A stretch of DNA of 35,393 nt from Vampirovibrionales bacterium (GTDB taxonomy: Bacteria; Cyanobacteriota; Vampirovibrionia; Vampirovibrionales; JAJTHC01), in contig CANGYO010000009.1 in assembly GCA_947458095.1 (NCBI GenBank), positions 1-35,393 of the forward strand, written 5' to 3'. Below the pieces are notes generated by a model. That model searched no databases. It worked only from the letters and a program-made list of their open reading frames with translations, and had not been told where the DNA came from. This document shows positions 9,232 through 17,700 of the stretch, in pieces. How positions within the stretch are numbered: position 1 is the first letter of the stretch; each line of letters begins with the position of its first letter. The position numbers were made by a program, and so were the translations under genes.

Positions 9232-9382
9232 CTATAGTATTCGATAGATGAAACAGGTTATGAGGCTATTCTAGGAGCCTAGATTTTTTTGTGCGGGCGT
9301 GTAGACAGACCTACATAACCAAACAAAAAAATCGTAGCGACAACGAAGAGACCATAGACCATTTTATCTAACAATACTATAG
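9232..9382 (+). repeat. Structured intergenic element S1 (type I arms)
   Basis: CTATAGTATT...AATACTATAG terminal inverted repeat. Core CTAGGAGCCTAGATTTTTTTGTGCGGGCGTGTAG-acagac-CTACATAACCAAACAAAAAAATCGTAGCGACAACGAAGAG is shared with the other copies. Confidence 0.92.
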
Positions 9383-9390
9383 AAGTTCAA

Positions 9391-10566
9391 CTATCCGCCT
9401 AGTTTACCACCAAGCTGTTCAAGGGTGCTTTCATAAAAATCGTCAAAGGTGCCTGCTAAAATATGTTGACGGGTCGTCTTCGCCAACTGCACCAAGGTAT
9501 GAATGTTATGAATGCTCAACAAGGTTTTGCCCGTGTCTTCCCACTGACGCATTAAGTGCTTGACATAGGCACGACTGTGGTTTTGACAGGTATAGCACTC
9601 GCATCCTTCAACCAAGGGTCCGAAATCTTCGGCGAATTCAGCATTCTTAATATGCTTATTGCCTGTGGGCGTGAAAAACGTGCCATGCCGAGCGTTACGA
9701 GTCGGCAACACACAATCAAACATATCCACCCCACTGCGGATGCCCTTGAGCAAGTCACGAATCGTGCCAACCCCCATCAAATAACGAGGCTTATTCGCAG
9801 GCAATAACGGCGCCGTATACGCCGTAATCGCCTCAATCAAAGGGCGAGGCTCCCCAACGCTGACGCCGCCTATGGCGTAACCCACGGCGTCAAAATCTTG
9901 CACCATGCTGGCGTGCTTGATGCGTAAATCTTCAAAGGTTCCGCCTTGCACAATAGGGAACAAGGCTTGGTCGTGATGACGTTTGTGAGACGTCCAACAT
10001 CGTTCCAGCCAGCGATGCGTGCGTTCTAGCGAAAGCAGGGCGGTGTGATGCTCAATGGGGTAGGGGGGGCATTCGTCGTATGCCATAATGACATCCGCCC
10101 CTAGGGCATTTTGGATCGCCATGCTTTCTTCGGGACCGATGAAGTGCTTGTTGCCTGTCAGCGGGTCCCTAAAATGCACGCCTTCTTCGGTGATTTTACG
10201 AAATTTAGCCAGCGAAAAGACTTGAAAGCCTCCTGAATCGGTGAGAATGGGCTTCTGCCAGTTGCTCCAACCGTGTAAACCCCCTGCTTTTTCAACCAGC
10301 TCATGCCCTGGACGCAAATAAAGGTGATAGGCATTGGCTAGCACGATTTCGGCTTTTAAGTCATGGACGTGTTGCCAAGTGACGGATTTAATCGTCGAAT
10401 TGGTGCCAACAGGCATAAAGACAGGGGTGTTGACGACCCCGTGAGGCGTGGTGAAGGTGCCTGCTCGTGCTTGCCCTTGCGTGGCGTGCAGGGTGAAGGA
10501 AAAGGCATCGTTGACGTGGGATTCAGCGAGAACAGGCAGGGCATCAGGGGCGAGGGTTTCCGTCAT
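9391..10566 (-). CDS. tgt: Queuine tRNA-ribosyltransferase
   Basis: ILTDSGGFQVFSLAKFRKI, GGVSVGEP, RYLMGVGTIRDLL, and zinc-site C-terminus CECYTCQNHSRAYVKHL. Confidence 0.97.
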   Translation of the reverse strand: MTETLAPDALPVLAESHVNDAFSFTLHATQGQARAGTFTTPHGVVNTPVFMPVGTNSTIKSVTWQHVHDLKAEIVLANAYHLYLRPGHELVEKAGGLHGWSNWQKPILTDSGGFQVFSLAKFRKITEEGVHFRDPLTGNKHFIGPEESMAIQNALGADVIMAYDECPPYPIEHHTALLSLERTHRWLERCWTSHKRHHDQALFPIVQGGTFEDLRIKHASMVQDFDAVGYAIGGVSVGEPRPLIEAITAYTAPLLPANKPRYLMGVGTIRDLLKGIRSGVDMFDCVLPTRNARHGTFFTPTGNKHIKNAEFAEDFGPLVEGCECYTCQNHSRAYVKHLMRQWEDTGKTLLSIHNIHTLVQLAKTTRQHILAGTFDDFYESTLEQLGGKLGG

Positions 10567-10680
10567 AGCAAGGGACTTTCGTTTGAGATGAATGGTATCC
10601 TTTTAGTATATGACAAAAGTATATGACAAACAGAAGATAAATAGAGCTTCAGGATGCTTTATAACCGTCTTTAGCGTTTT

Positions 10681-11721
10681 CTAACCTAAAAGACCATTAC
10701 GCTTATAAGTGGAAAGGTCTTTCTTTAAGGCGGTGCGGGCTTCATTGTCATCATCAAAACCTTCACCTAAAATACCGCTCGGCATGATGCCGTCGTTGCC
10801 GACGCCATTGCCTTTGGTGCTAAGGTCGGTGTCGAGATATTTAACAGGCGAGCCATCGGCATTTTTATGTTCGGTGGTTACAATGGAAATAGACACATTG
10901 TATTCGCCCGAATCGCCAGATGTGACGCTTAAGGTGGTGCCATCCCACGAGATTTTGGTTTGGTCAGGCAGCATAATGGTTTTTCCAGACTCTAAGACAC
11001 CGCCGTTGAGTTGAGGCGTACCATACGCACTAAAGGTGATATTGGCAAAAGGAATACGAAGCCCGATTTGATCGGTAACTTCAATACCCCATTGATCATA
11101 CTTCTTGTGTTGGGCATTGAGGCTGATGTTTCTATCCGTCAACAAGTTGAAGACACCGTCACCTTTGACAACGAAGTTGTCTTGACGCTTATTGCCTTTG
11201 TCACTACGATCCGCATCAGCGACGTGGGGATCTCCCCAGTAGCTGGAATGTTCATTGGCAGCGACGAGTTTACGAGGAGCAGGCGGAGCAATCGGTCTTG
11301 GTTTCGGCGTGACAGGACGTGTCCACGGCGGTGGGGCTTTCTTATCGAAGAGATAGGCATATTGATAAGCTTTGTCGCCCCAGTCCCCTTTTACGTTTCC
11401 CGTTCCTCGAGCCGAGTTAAACGTAGGCATGGCGAGATTAGACAATGGTGGGGAGTAGGCATTTCCTACTGGAGCCGCAGAAGCGTAGTAAGCCGTGTTG
11501 GGTCTTGTTTGAGGAGTATAGTAAGGGGGGTAATACGGTGGTCTGGAAGCATTATTAACGTTTACGATGCCACCATTATTATAAATGTTATTGATTAGTG
11601 TACGGTTATTATAGGTGACCACCTGAGGAGGCATTCCTGTGGTCTGCCGAGGATCATAAGGCGAATAAGCTGTATAGGCTGTTTGTGGGTATGTTGCGTA
11701 AGCATTATTATAAGTAATCAT
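10681..11721 (-). CDS. Low-complexity (Y/N/P-rich) N-terminus plus a WGDPHV-containing domain (DUF1521- or VWD-like)
   Basis: SSYWGDPHVADADRSDKGNKRQDNFVVKGDGVFNLLTDRNISLNAQHKKY...LPDQTKISWDGTTLSVTSG. Start set at MITYNNAYA. Confidence 0.6.
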   Translation of the reverse strand: MITYNNAYATYPQTAYTAYSPYDPRQTTGMPPQVVTYNNRTLINNIYNNGGIVNVNNASRPPYYPPYYTPQTRPNTAYYASAAPVGNAYSPPLSNLAMPTFNSARGTGNVKGDWGDKAYQYAYLFDKKAPPPWTRPVTPKPRPIAPPAPRKLVAANEHSSYWGDPHVADADRSDKGNKRQDNFVVKGDGVFNLLTDRNISLNAQHKKYDQWGIEVTDQIGLRIPFANITFSAYGTPQLNGGVLESGKTIMLPDQTKISWDGTTLSVTSGDSGEYNVSISIVTTEHKNADGSPVKYLDTDLSTKGNGVGNDGIMPSGILGEGFDDDNEARTALKKDLSTYKRNGLLG

Positions 11722-11917
11722 AGCAATAGTATCTCTAAGGGGCTTAGGGGTGGGACGCACAATATAGAACAAAGGGAATCTGATCTGTATCCACAGAAAA
11801 GGGGTTTTTAAGACAAACGTTAAACCGTGTCGTTTTAAACGTTATTTGAACGGAGGGTTACCCTAATAAAAACATTTTGACGCCTTTTATTGCAGAGTCT
11901 TTACATTTTGTAACAAC

Positions 11918-11947
11918 AAACCCACATCTCAATAAAGACATGGGTTT
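11918..11947 (-). terminator. Predicted hairpin terminator downstream of the TPR gene
   Basis: AAACCCAcatctcaataaagacaTGGGTTT inverted repeat just after the minus-strand stop; T-rich on the minus strand (TTTGTTGTT). Confidence 0.55.
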
Positions 11948-11970
11948 GATCTGTTTAAATCTTCTAAAAC

Positions 11971-12870
11971 CTAGCGAAGCGAACGTAGCTCTTCCAAGCG
12001 TTCCTGCACCGTTTCAGCGTGACCGCCACAAGGTTGCAAGTGCAAATACCTGCGGTAGCCTAGTATCGCATGGGCGGGCTGGCCTGCCATGTCTTGAGCA
12101 ATCGCCAAACCCAAGATGGCTCGTGAAAAGTTGGGCATAATACCCAACACATGCCGAAACCCTGCAATGGCTTGTTCATATTCATTCAAGTTCATATAGC
12201 ACCCTGCACGGTTATTCAAGGCAGGTAAGTGCTGGGATTCTTTCGCAATCAGCGTGTCATAAACGGCAACAGCTTCCGTAAAGCGTTCTTGATGTTCAAG
12301 TGCTACCGCATAAGCGAAATAGTCTGCTTCACTGGCTTGAAATAAGCTCGTATAACGTTGAAAGTAGTGAACCGCCTTGTCCCACACTCGCAGGGTTTCA
12401 CTCAAGTGAGCGAGGGGCTTTAAAACGCTGGTGTTAAAGGGATCTAACCGCAAAACTTCTTGAAAGGCGTCAAAGGCGAGTTCGCTGACTTCTAACGCCT
12501 GATAGGCTTGCCCTAAGCTCTGCCACGCCAGCACCGATCGAGGGTTCAAGTCAATCGCAACGCTTAAGTAAGGGATGGCTTCATTCCACTGCAAGGTGTG
12601 CATATAGCCTTTAGCCGTTTGCAACGCATGGGCAGACGCTTCTAAGTCGTGAGGGCTTAAACGTGCAACGTCCACCTGTGACGCTTTTTTAGGGGCTATG
12701 CGAGCAGGACGCTTACGATCCGTAATACGTTGCTTTAGCCCTCGTTTTAAGGGGCTTACCGTCACATCATGGTGGGTGTCTTCTTGGGTAAAGCGAGGCT
12801 CTTTCAACAAGGGTTTTGCGTTGGGTTGTTGTGTCATGGGGTGGATTCTCTTTCGCTCTGTCGGTTTCAT
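11971..12870 (-). CDS. Tetratricopeptide-repeat protein
   Basis: TPR-like units such as EAIPYLSVAIDLNPRSVLAWQSLGQAYQALEVSELAFDAFQEVLRLDP and EQAIAGFRHVLGIMPNFSRAILGLA. Confidence 0.85.
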   Translation of the reverse strand: MKPTERKRIHPMTQQPNAKPLLKEPRFTQEDTHHDVTVSPLKRGLKQRITDRKRPARIAPKKASQVDVARLSPHDLEASAHALQTAKGYMHTLQWNEAIPYLSVAIDLNPRSVLAWQSLGQAYQALEVSELAFDAFQEVLRLDPFNTSVLKPLAHLSETLRVWDKAVHYFQRYTSLFQASEADYFAYAVALEHQERFTEAVAVYDTLIAKESQHLPALNNRAGCYMNLNEYEQAIAGFRHVLGIMPNFSRAILGLAIAQDMAGQPAHAILGYRRYLHLQPCGGHAETVQERLEELRSLR

Positions 12871-13285
12871 GGCTTAATTTGTGTTATGTTAAGGCGTCAT
12901 CATGTGCAAGGGGGGGGAGGTAAAAAGGATCTTCTGAAACAGGGGAGCGTTCGCAACGTGTCCCTATGTGTAATGGTATGTGTGTAATGGTGTTTTTGAT
13001 ATTTCTCTCTCATACGCTTAAAAAAAGAAGAAGGGGGCGGGGGGGGGAGGGATTGTTCTTGTCGTTCTTATTCAATCATAACGAGTGTGGTCTATGTATG
13101 GGCATCACTGAAATGTCCCTTAGGTTCAGTAGCTGGGTCGGTTTCAAGCTGGGTCTCTCTTGCTTTATATCCTTAGAATAGAGGATTTGCCAAAGGCTTT
13201 TGAGCATCTAAAGGTTAGCTTTTTCTTATCAAAACATACATCCTTTTGTGAAGTTTAACTGTTTCCAAAGGGTATAGAAACACCA

Positions 13286-13316
13286 AACCCCGCAGATGGG
13301 TAGCATCTGCGGGGTT
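13286..13316 (-). terminator. Strong hairpin terminator for the minus-strand low-complexity protein gene
   Basis: Perfect 13-bp stem AACCCCGCAGATG-ggtag-CATCTGCGGGGTT, 20 bp downstream of the minus-strand stop at 13336. Confidence 0.75.
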
Positions 13317-13335
13317 GTGAAAAATAGATCGTGTC

Positions 13336-14517
13336 TTAAACGGGAAACATACGGCTGTTGCCATACATCGGCGGACGACTCTGCATCATGTTAGGCATAC
13401 CACCTTGTTGAGGGTAGCCACCACCATACGCAATCGGTTGAGGAGCTTGAGGCCTGTTATAGCTTCCGCCACCATACTGATTCGACATCAGGTTAGGCAT
13501 ACCCCCGCCATACGCAATCGGTGGAGATGCTAGACGGTTGTTCTGAAATTGATTCATATTCGTCTGCTGTTGATTGAAAAACGGCATATTTGCGACGGTA
13601 TTGCCAGAATTGTTGAACTGGTTGTAGTTCATCGGCATGTTGTATCGTTGGTTATTATAGGCTTGATTGTTGTATGTATTGTACGCCTGATTATTATAAA
13701 CCTGATTGTTATTCGTCGTGTTGTACGTATTGTAGTTATTGGTAATGTAATTGTAGGTATTATAAATAGGCGGTTGAGGCGTCGGTTGTACGGGGTAATA
13801 ATTGTAAGAAGGAGGTGTACTATAATTTGGCATTTGTTGGTATGAGTTATTCAAACCAAAGCCTGCGTTGGCATAAGGGTCGCCACCATAGGCTTGTGGA
13901 TTTTGAGCATACATCGGATCTTGAGGATACCCACCCTGTTGAGGCTGTGGATAATAGGGCTGTTGAGGAGGAGGATAGTACGCTTGTTGTTGAGGCTGTG
14001 GATAATAGGGCTGTTGCGGAGGAGAGTAATACGCTTGTTGTTGAGGCTGTGGATAATAGGGCTGTTGCGGAGGAGGGTAATACGCTTGTTGTTGAGGCTG
14101 TGGATAATAGGGCTGTTGCGGCACTTGAGATCGATACGGATCCCATACGCTTTGGTTCGATCCCACAGGACGTAGTTTGCTTAGGGCAACTAAGTTACTT
14201 AACGTGTCTTGATTGAGTTCAGGCACAGTGCCGACAGCGGCTTTGGCGATAAAGCCCTTGTTGTCAGCATCGAGCTGAGAAAGGTCTTTCCAACTAATGG
14301 TGGTGGGGTCTCCATCTACCGCAGCAAGGGCTTTGGCGAATGAAAAATCCGTGGCGATTTTAGCAAAAAATTGAGACAACGGCAGTTCTTGGTTATTGTA
14401 GGCTTCCACGGCTAATTTGGCAGCATGGGCGGGACCTGTAATGCCTTCGGCACCGACGTAACGTTGAATCGTTTCAGGACTAACAGGATTTTGAGGACTA
14501 AGAGGTAAAGATGTCAT
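13336..14517 (-). CDS. P/Q/Y/N-rich low-complexity protein with 17-residue tandem repeats
   Basis: QPQQQAYYPPPQQPYYP repeats followed by an N/Y/Q-rich segment; non-repetitive N-terminus (ETIQRYVGAEGITGPAHAAKLAVEAYNNQEL...). Confidence 0.8.
   Translation of the reverse strand: MTSLPLSPQNPVSPETIQRYVGAEGITGPAHAAKLAVEAYNNQELPLSQFFAKIATDFSFAKALAAVDGDPTTISWKDLSQLDADNKGFIAKAAVGTVPELNQDTLSNLVALSKLRPVGSNQSVWDPYRSQVPQQPYYPQPQQQAYYPPPQQPYYPQPQQQAYYSPPQQPYYPQPQQQAYYPPPQQPYYPQPQQGGYPQDPMYAQNPQAYGGDPYANAGFGLNNSYQQMPNYSTPPSYNYYPVQPTPQPPIYNTYNYITNNYNTYNTTNNNQVYNNQAYNTYNNQAYNNQRYNMPMNYNQFNNSGNTVANMPFFNQQQTNMNQFQNNRLASPPIAYGGGMPNLMSNQYGGGSYNRPQAPQPIAYGGGYPQQGGMPNMMQSRPPMYGNSRMFPV
13943..14122. repeat. 51-bp tandem repeat, three full units plus a partial
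   Basis: Units start at 13943, 13994, 14045 and 14096 (GGCTGTGGATAATAGGGCTGTTG...); in-frame 17-aa period. Confidence 0.92.
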
Positions 14518-14876
14518 TGTGGTATTTTCTCTATTTTCTATCAGGGGTGAACAGTAAAGGGTAAGGGAGGAAGAGGGGCGCTTTTAACGGATTCGTTTTA
14601 ATGTAAAAAATTTAAACGACTTGACAAATCGACTGCACGCCAAAGGGAGACATAAATAGGTTGGTGTGCATGAAGGTTCTCTGGATGGGGTCCATGTGTG
14701 TGTGTTGGGGAAGGAAGGAAGGAAGTCTGTGTTTCGTACTGTAATAAAGGCAAGATTCTCTTAAGAATTGCCTAATTTAAAGTTTTGTAACAAAACTCAC
14801 GTTTTTCCATTGAAAACAAGACGACAGCCAAGGCTTAAAACCTGTGGCTGATAGCATTTAAACGATTGAAAAGCGA

Positions 14877-15028
14877 CTATAGTATTCGATAGATGAAACA
14901 GGCTATGAGGCTATTCTAGGAGCCTAGATTTTTTTGTGCGCGCGTGTAGATCGACCTACATAACCAAGCAAAAAAATCGTAGCGACAACGAAGAGACCAT
15001 AGACCGTTTTATATAACGGATACTATAG
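14877..15028 (+). repeat. Structured intergenic element S2 (type I arms)
   Basis: Left arm CTATAGTATTCGATAGATGAAACAGGCTATG versus reverse complement of right arm CTATAGTATCCGTTATATAAAACGGTCTATG; core as S1. Confidence 0.92.
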
Positions 15029-15055
15029 GTGGATTCTAGGCGTCTATTTGTGTTT
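15023..15055 (+). repeat. Partial element remnant abutting S2
   Basis: TATAGGTGGATTCTAGGCGTCTATTTGTG resembles the S3 left segment TATAGGTGGATTCTAGGAGCCTAGATTTTTTTGTG. Confidence 0.6.
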
Positions 15056-15093
15056 TAATAAAAGCATACAAACAGGTTAAAGGTTTCTTTGAA

Positions 15094-16047
15094 ATGTCGA
15101 TTCCTTCTATGCGAACTGAAGCACTGCTCGACGAGTTTGCGGTGCGTGTGGTCTTTAATACGTCAAGTCCCACAGGCTTGTTTCACTTGCGTTTAGCCTT
15201 TGAATCGGGACGGTTTCACCAAAAACACCACCACGTTCAAGCAGGGCAGTTTCTGATGCTCGACGTGCAAGACGCCAACGGCTTTCGCTTTCGACGCCCT
15301 TATAGCTTGATGAGCTGGAATGCAGAAACACAAGAAGGCGACATTATTTACAAGGTCGTGGGTGAAGGCTCAAAAGCGTTGTCTCACTGGCAAGCAGGGC
15401 AGAAAAGTGTCGCCCTATCATCTTTAGGTAATGCGTTTCCAACGGTTGCGGGGCAGAACCCTCGCCATACCATATTGCTTGCTGGAGGCGTCGGACTGGC
15501 TCCCCTGATTTTGTGGGCAGAAGAAGGTCGCCAAAAAGGCTGGCAGGATGATGATATGCCGACGTTGGTTTTTGGCGTAAGAAGTCAAGCCGAAGCGCAA
15601 AGTTTGTTGCCTCATTTAGCCCGCCTCATTCCGCTGGATAAATTGCTCTTATGCAGTGATGACGGCTCATTGGGCTTTCATGGTCATGTGGTGGCGTGCT
15701 TAGAAGATCAAACACCTGAAGAGCTGGATCACTTTGAACATGCATTTGTTTGTGGACCTACGCCGATGATGAATGCTTGCGTGAAGACAGCTCCACAATT
15801 ATTGCCGAATGCCAACGTGTATGTGTCGCTTGAAAATCACATGCCTTGTGGAACAAGGGCATGCTTCGGATGCGTCGTCGGGCAAGCTCACGGAGGCTTG
15901 CCGTTAAAAGTCTGTGAAGCAGGGCCCGTCTTTGAAGCGTCGCAATTATTGTGGGGTGAAAAAGGGTTGGATACGGTTGGCTTTGCAGGAGCCTGTGACG
16001 CCTTTCCTGTCTTTGATACGACGACTTCCGCAGAAGGAGGCGTTTAA
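15094..16047 (+). CDS. pyrK: Dihydroorotate dehydrogenase electron transfer subunit
   Basis: RRPYSLMSW FAD site, LLAGGVGLAPLILWAE, CGPTPMM, and Cys cluster MPCGTRACFGCVVG; directly upstream of pyrD. Confidence 0.92.
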   Translation: MSIPSMRTEALLDEFAVRVVFNTSSPTGLFHLRLAFESGRFHQKHHHVQAGQFLMLDVQDANGFRFRRPYSLMSWNAETQEGDIIYKVVGEGSKALSHWQAGQKSVALSSLGNAFPTVAGQNPRHTILLAGGVGLAPLILWAEEGRQKGWQDDDMPTLVFGVRSQAEAQSLLPHLARLIPLDKLLLCSDDGSLGFHGHVVACLEDQTPEELDHFEHAFVCGPTPMMNACVKTAPQLLPNANVYVSLENHMPCGTRACFGCVVGQAHGGLPLKVCEAGPVFEASQLLWGEKGLDTVGFAGACDAFPVFDTTTSAEGGV

Positions 16048-16048
16048 G

Positions 16049-16978
16049 ATGACGGACTTCCAAACCAAAATCGGCTCCCTTGAACTCGCTTCGCCAATAC
16101 TTAATGCGTCTGGCACGTTTAACCCGAGCGTCTTTTCACGGCTTTTTTCGCTTAAGTCGCACCTTGGCGCCATCGTCACCAAAACGGTCACGCCGAATGC
16201 GTCTTCAGGCAATCCGCAACAACGCACGGTGGAACTCCCTGGTATTGGGATGCTTAATAGCATTGGTTTACAAGGCAAAGGCATCATCGCCAGCATGGAT
16301 ATCGACATCCCCCAGCATTACGGATGCCACGACCTGCCTGTGATTCTAAGCATTTCCGCCGACAGTGAAGTCGCCTTTCAACGCATGACGGCGTATATTG
16401 AAGCCCATGCGAACCGTCACTATTTGCAGGGGCTTGAAGTCAATGTGTCCTGCCCGAATGTGCATGCGGGGGGAGCCTTGTTTGGGGCGTCTCCGCAGTG
16501 GGTTGCCAAAGCCGTACACGCTGTGCGTCAAGAAACGACCTTGCCTTTGTGGGTGAAGCTCACGCCCAATACCACGGAAGTAGTGGCAGTGGCTCAAGCA
16601 TCCGTAGATGCGGGGGCGGATGCCTTAACCGCCATCAACACGGTGCTAGGTTCGCATATTGATATTCGTCGCCGTAAACCTTCGTTGGCGAAGGTTTCGG
16701 GGGGGTATAGCGGGCAAGGCATCAAGCCCATTGCGATTCACCATGTGTTGAACATCGCCAAAGCGTTGCCGAATACGCCGATTATTGGGGTGGGTGGGAT
16801 TCGCCGTGCCGAAGATGTTTTAGAGTTTTTAATGGCAGGCGCCACCGCCGTTCAAGTGGGGACGCATTGTTTTAGCGATCCTGCGGTTTTTGTGGATCTC
16901 GTGCAGGATTTAGAGGCGTGGTGCATCGCTGAAGGGGTTCATTCTTTGCAGGAGCTTGTCGGCGTGGCATTGCCTTAA
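16049..16978 (+). CDS. pyrD: Dihydroorotate dehydrogenase (class 1B)
   Basis: SPILNASGTF, KTVTPNASSGNPQQRTVELPGIGMLNSIGLQG, NVSCPNVHAGG, and IIGVGGIRRAEDVLEFLMAGATAVQVGT. Start at ATG 16049. Confidence 0.95.
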   Translation: MTDFQTKIGSLELASPILNASGTFNPSVFSRLFSLKSHLGAIVTKTVTPNASSGNPQQRTVELPGIGMLNSIGLQGKGIIASMDIDIPQHYGCHDLPVILSISADSEVAFQRMTAYIEAHANRHYLQGLEVNVSCPNVHAGGALFGASPQWVAKAVHAVRQETTLPLWVKLTPNTTEVVAVAQASVDAGADALTAINTVLGSHIDIRRRKPSLAKVSGGYSGQGIKPIAIHHVLNIAKALPNTPIIGVGGIRRAEDVLEFLMAGATAVQVGTHCFSDPAVFVDLVQDLEAWCIAEGVHSLQELVGVALP

Positions 16979-16982
16979 AAAA

Positions 16983-17019
16983 GAAAAGCGTAAGCCGAAA
17001 ATATCGACCCACGCTTTTC
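16983..17019. terminator. Hairpin between convergent genes, possibly a bidirectional terminator
   Basis: GAAAAGCGT...ACGCTTTTC inverted repeat between the pyrD stop and the minus-strand stop at 17038. Confidence 0.55.
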
Positions 17020-17037
17020 GTAAATAGGGAAAATCTT

Positions 17038-17595
17038 CTATTGCACAGGTGGCGTATAAGGCAAGAGTTGAATATGCCCTGCCCAAAAGGCACGACTTTT
17101 TTCAAGCTGTTCGGGGGTCAACAGCTGCTGAGCCTGAAAGTAGTATTTCATACGAGCCTTCAAGACCGTGTTTTTCTGTGTCGTGTACTCGTCAATCAAG
17201 GTGTTCACCTTGGCTTGGTTGAGGCTGGGGCATCCCAAATATTCCAAAAGCGTGAGTTTACTTGCCTTGCTTTTATTGACCAAAGGTGTGACTTCTGCTT
17301 TGTACTGCATTTCAAGGGTTTGAAAGGCAGTGGCTTGTTCAGGCGTCAAACCTAAAGACGCCACCCAATCCGCAGCGACACGATCCGTACCAAAGCCCCC
17401 AATGCCATGCCCGTAAGCAGGTGCTTCGGATTTGTCCTTCATAGAAGGGCAGGTCATATTATTGACGTTAGTGACTTCGACGCTTTGGTTCTTTTTGTTA
17501 GTTTTACAACAGTCTTTAGCGGATGCCAAACCCATCATACCAACAGAACTTAAGACCAAGATGCCTAAAATCAGGCTGAGTACTCGTGTTTTCAT
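17038..17595 (-). CDS. Exported small protein, Spy/LTXXQ-like periplasmic family candidate
   Basis: Signal-peptide-like N-terminus; LGLTPEQATAFQTLEMQYKAEVTPLVNKSKASKLTLLEYL and LLTPEQLEKSRAFW motifs. Confidence 0.55.
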   Translation of the reverse strand: MKTRVLSLILGILVLSSVGMMGLASAKDCCKTNKKNQSVEVTNVNNMTCPSMKDKSEAPAYGHGIGGFGTDRVAADWVASLGLTPEQATAFQTLEMQYKAEVTPLVNKSKASKLTLLEYLGCPSLNQAKVNTLIDEYTTQKNTVLKARMKYYFQAQQLLTPEQLEKSRAFWAGHIQLLPYTPPVQ

Positions 17596-17700
17596 GGAAA
17601 TGTTTCCTTTTTTCTTCTTTGTTTGAGCGATACAAATTTAACTCAAATTGTGTGAACGGCTTTTTCAGAACTTTTTCAGAACCTTTTTAAGAAATTATTT

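Noticed and set aside
9232-9382. Integron attC or retron msr-msd interpretation of the structured elements
   Set aside because: No paired RYYYAAC/GTTRRRY sites in the required arrangement, no integrase-linked cassette array, and no reverse transcriptase ORF in the window. Not excluded genome-wide.
11011-11598. 195-aa plus-strand ORF antisense to the WGDPHV protein
   Set aside because: Arg/Ile/Val-rich shadow translation without motifs; the minus-strand frame carries the recognisable domain.
12966-13181. 71-aa plus-strand ORF in the TPR upstream gap
   Set aside because: Spans low-complexity G-runs and a poly-A stretch, with no RBS or conserved motif.
13815-14216. 133-aa plus-strand ORF (VVEAVDNRAVAEEGNTL repeats) and other ORFs antisense to the Q/P/Y-rich gene
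   Set aside because: Open frames produced by the 51-bp in-frame repeat read on the opposite strand or frame. No RBS or family; the minus-strand gene explains the region.
14787-14852. CAGCCA...TGGCTG hairpin upstream of S2
   Set aside because: Short stem with a long loop and no T-run; insufficient to call a terminator or regulatory RNA.
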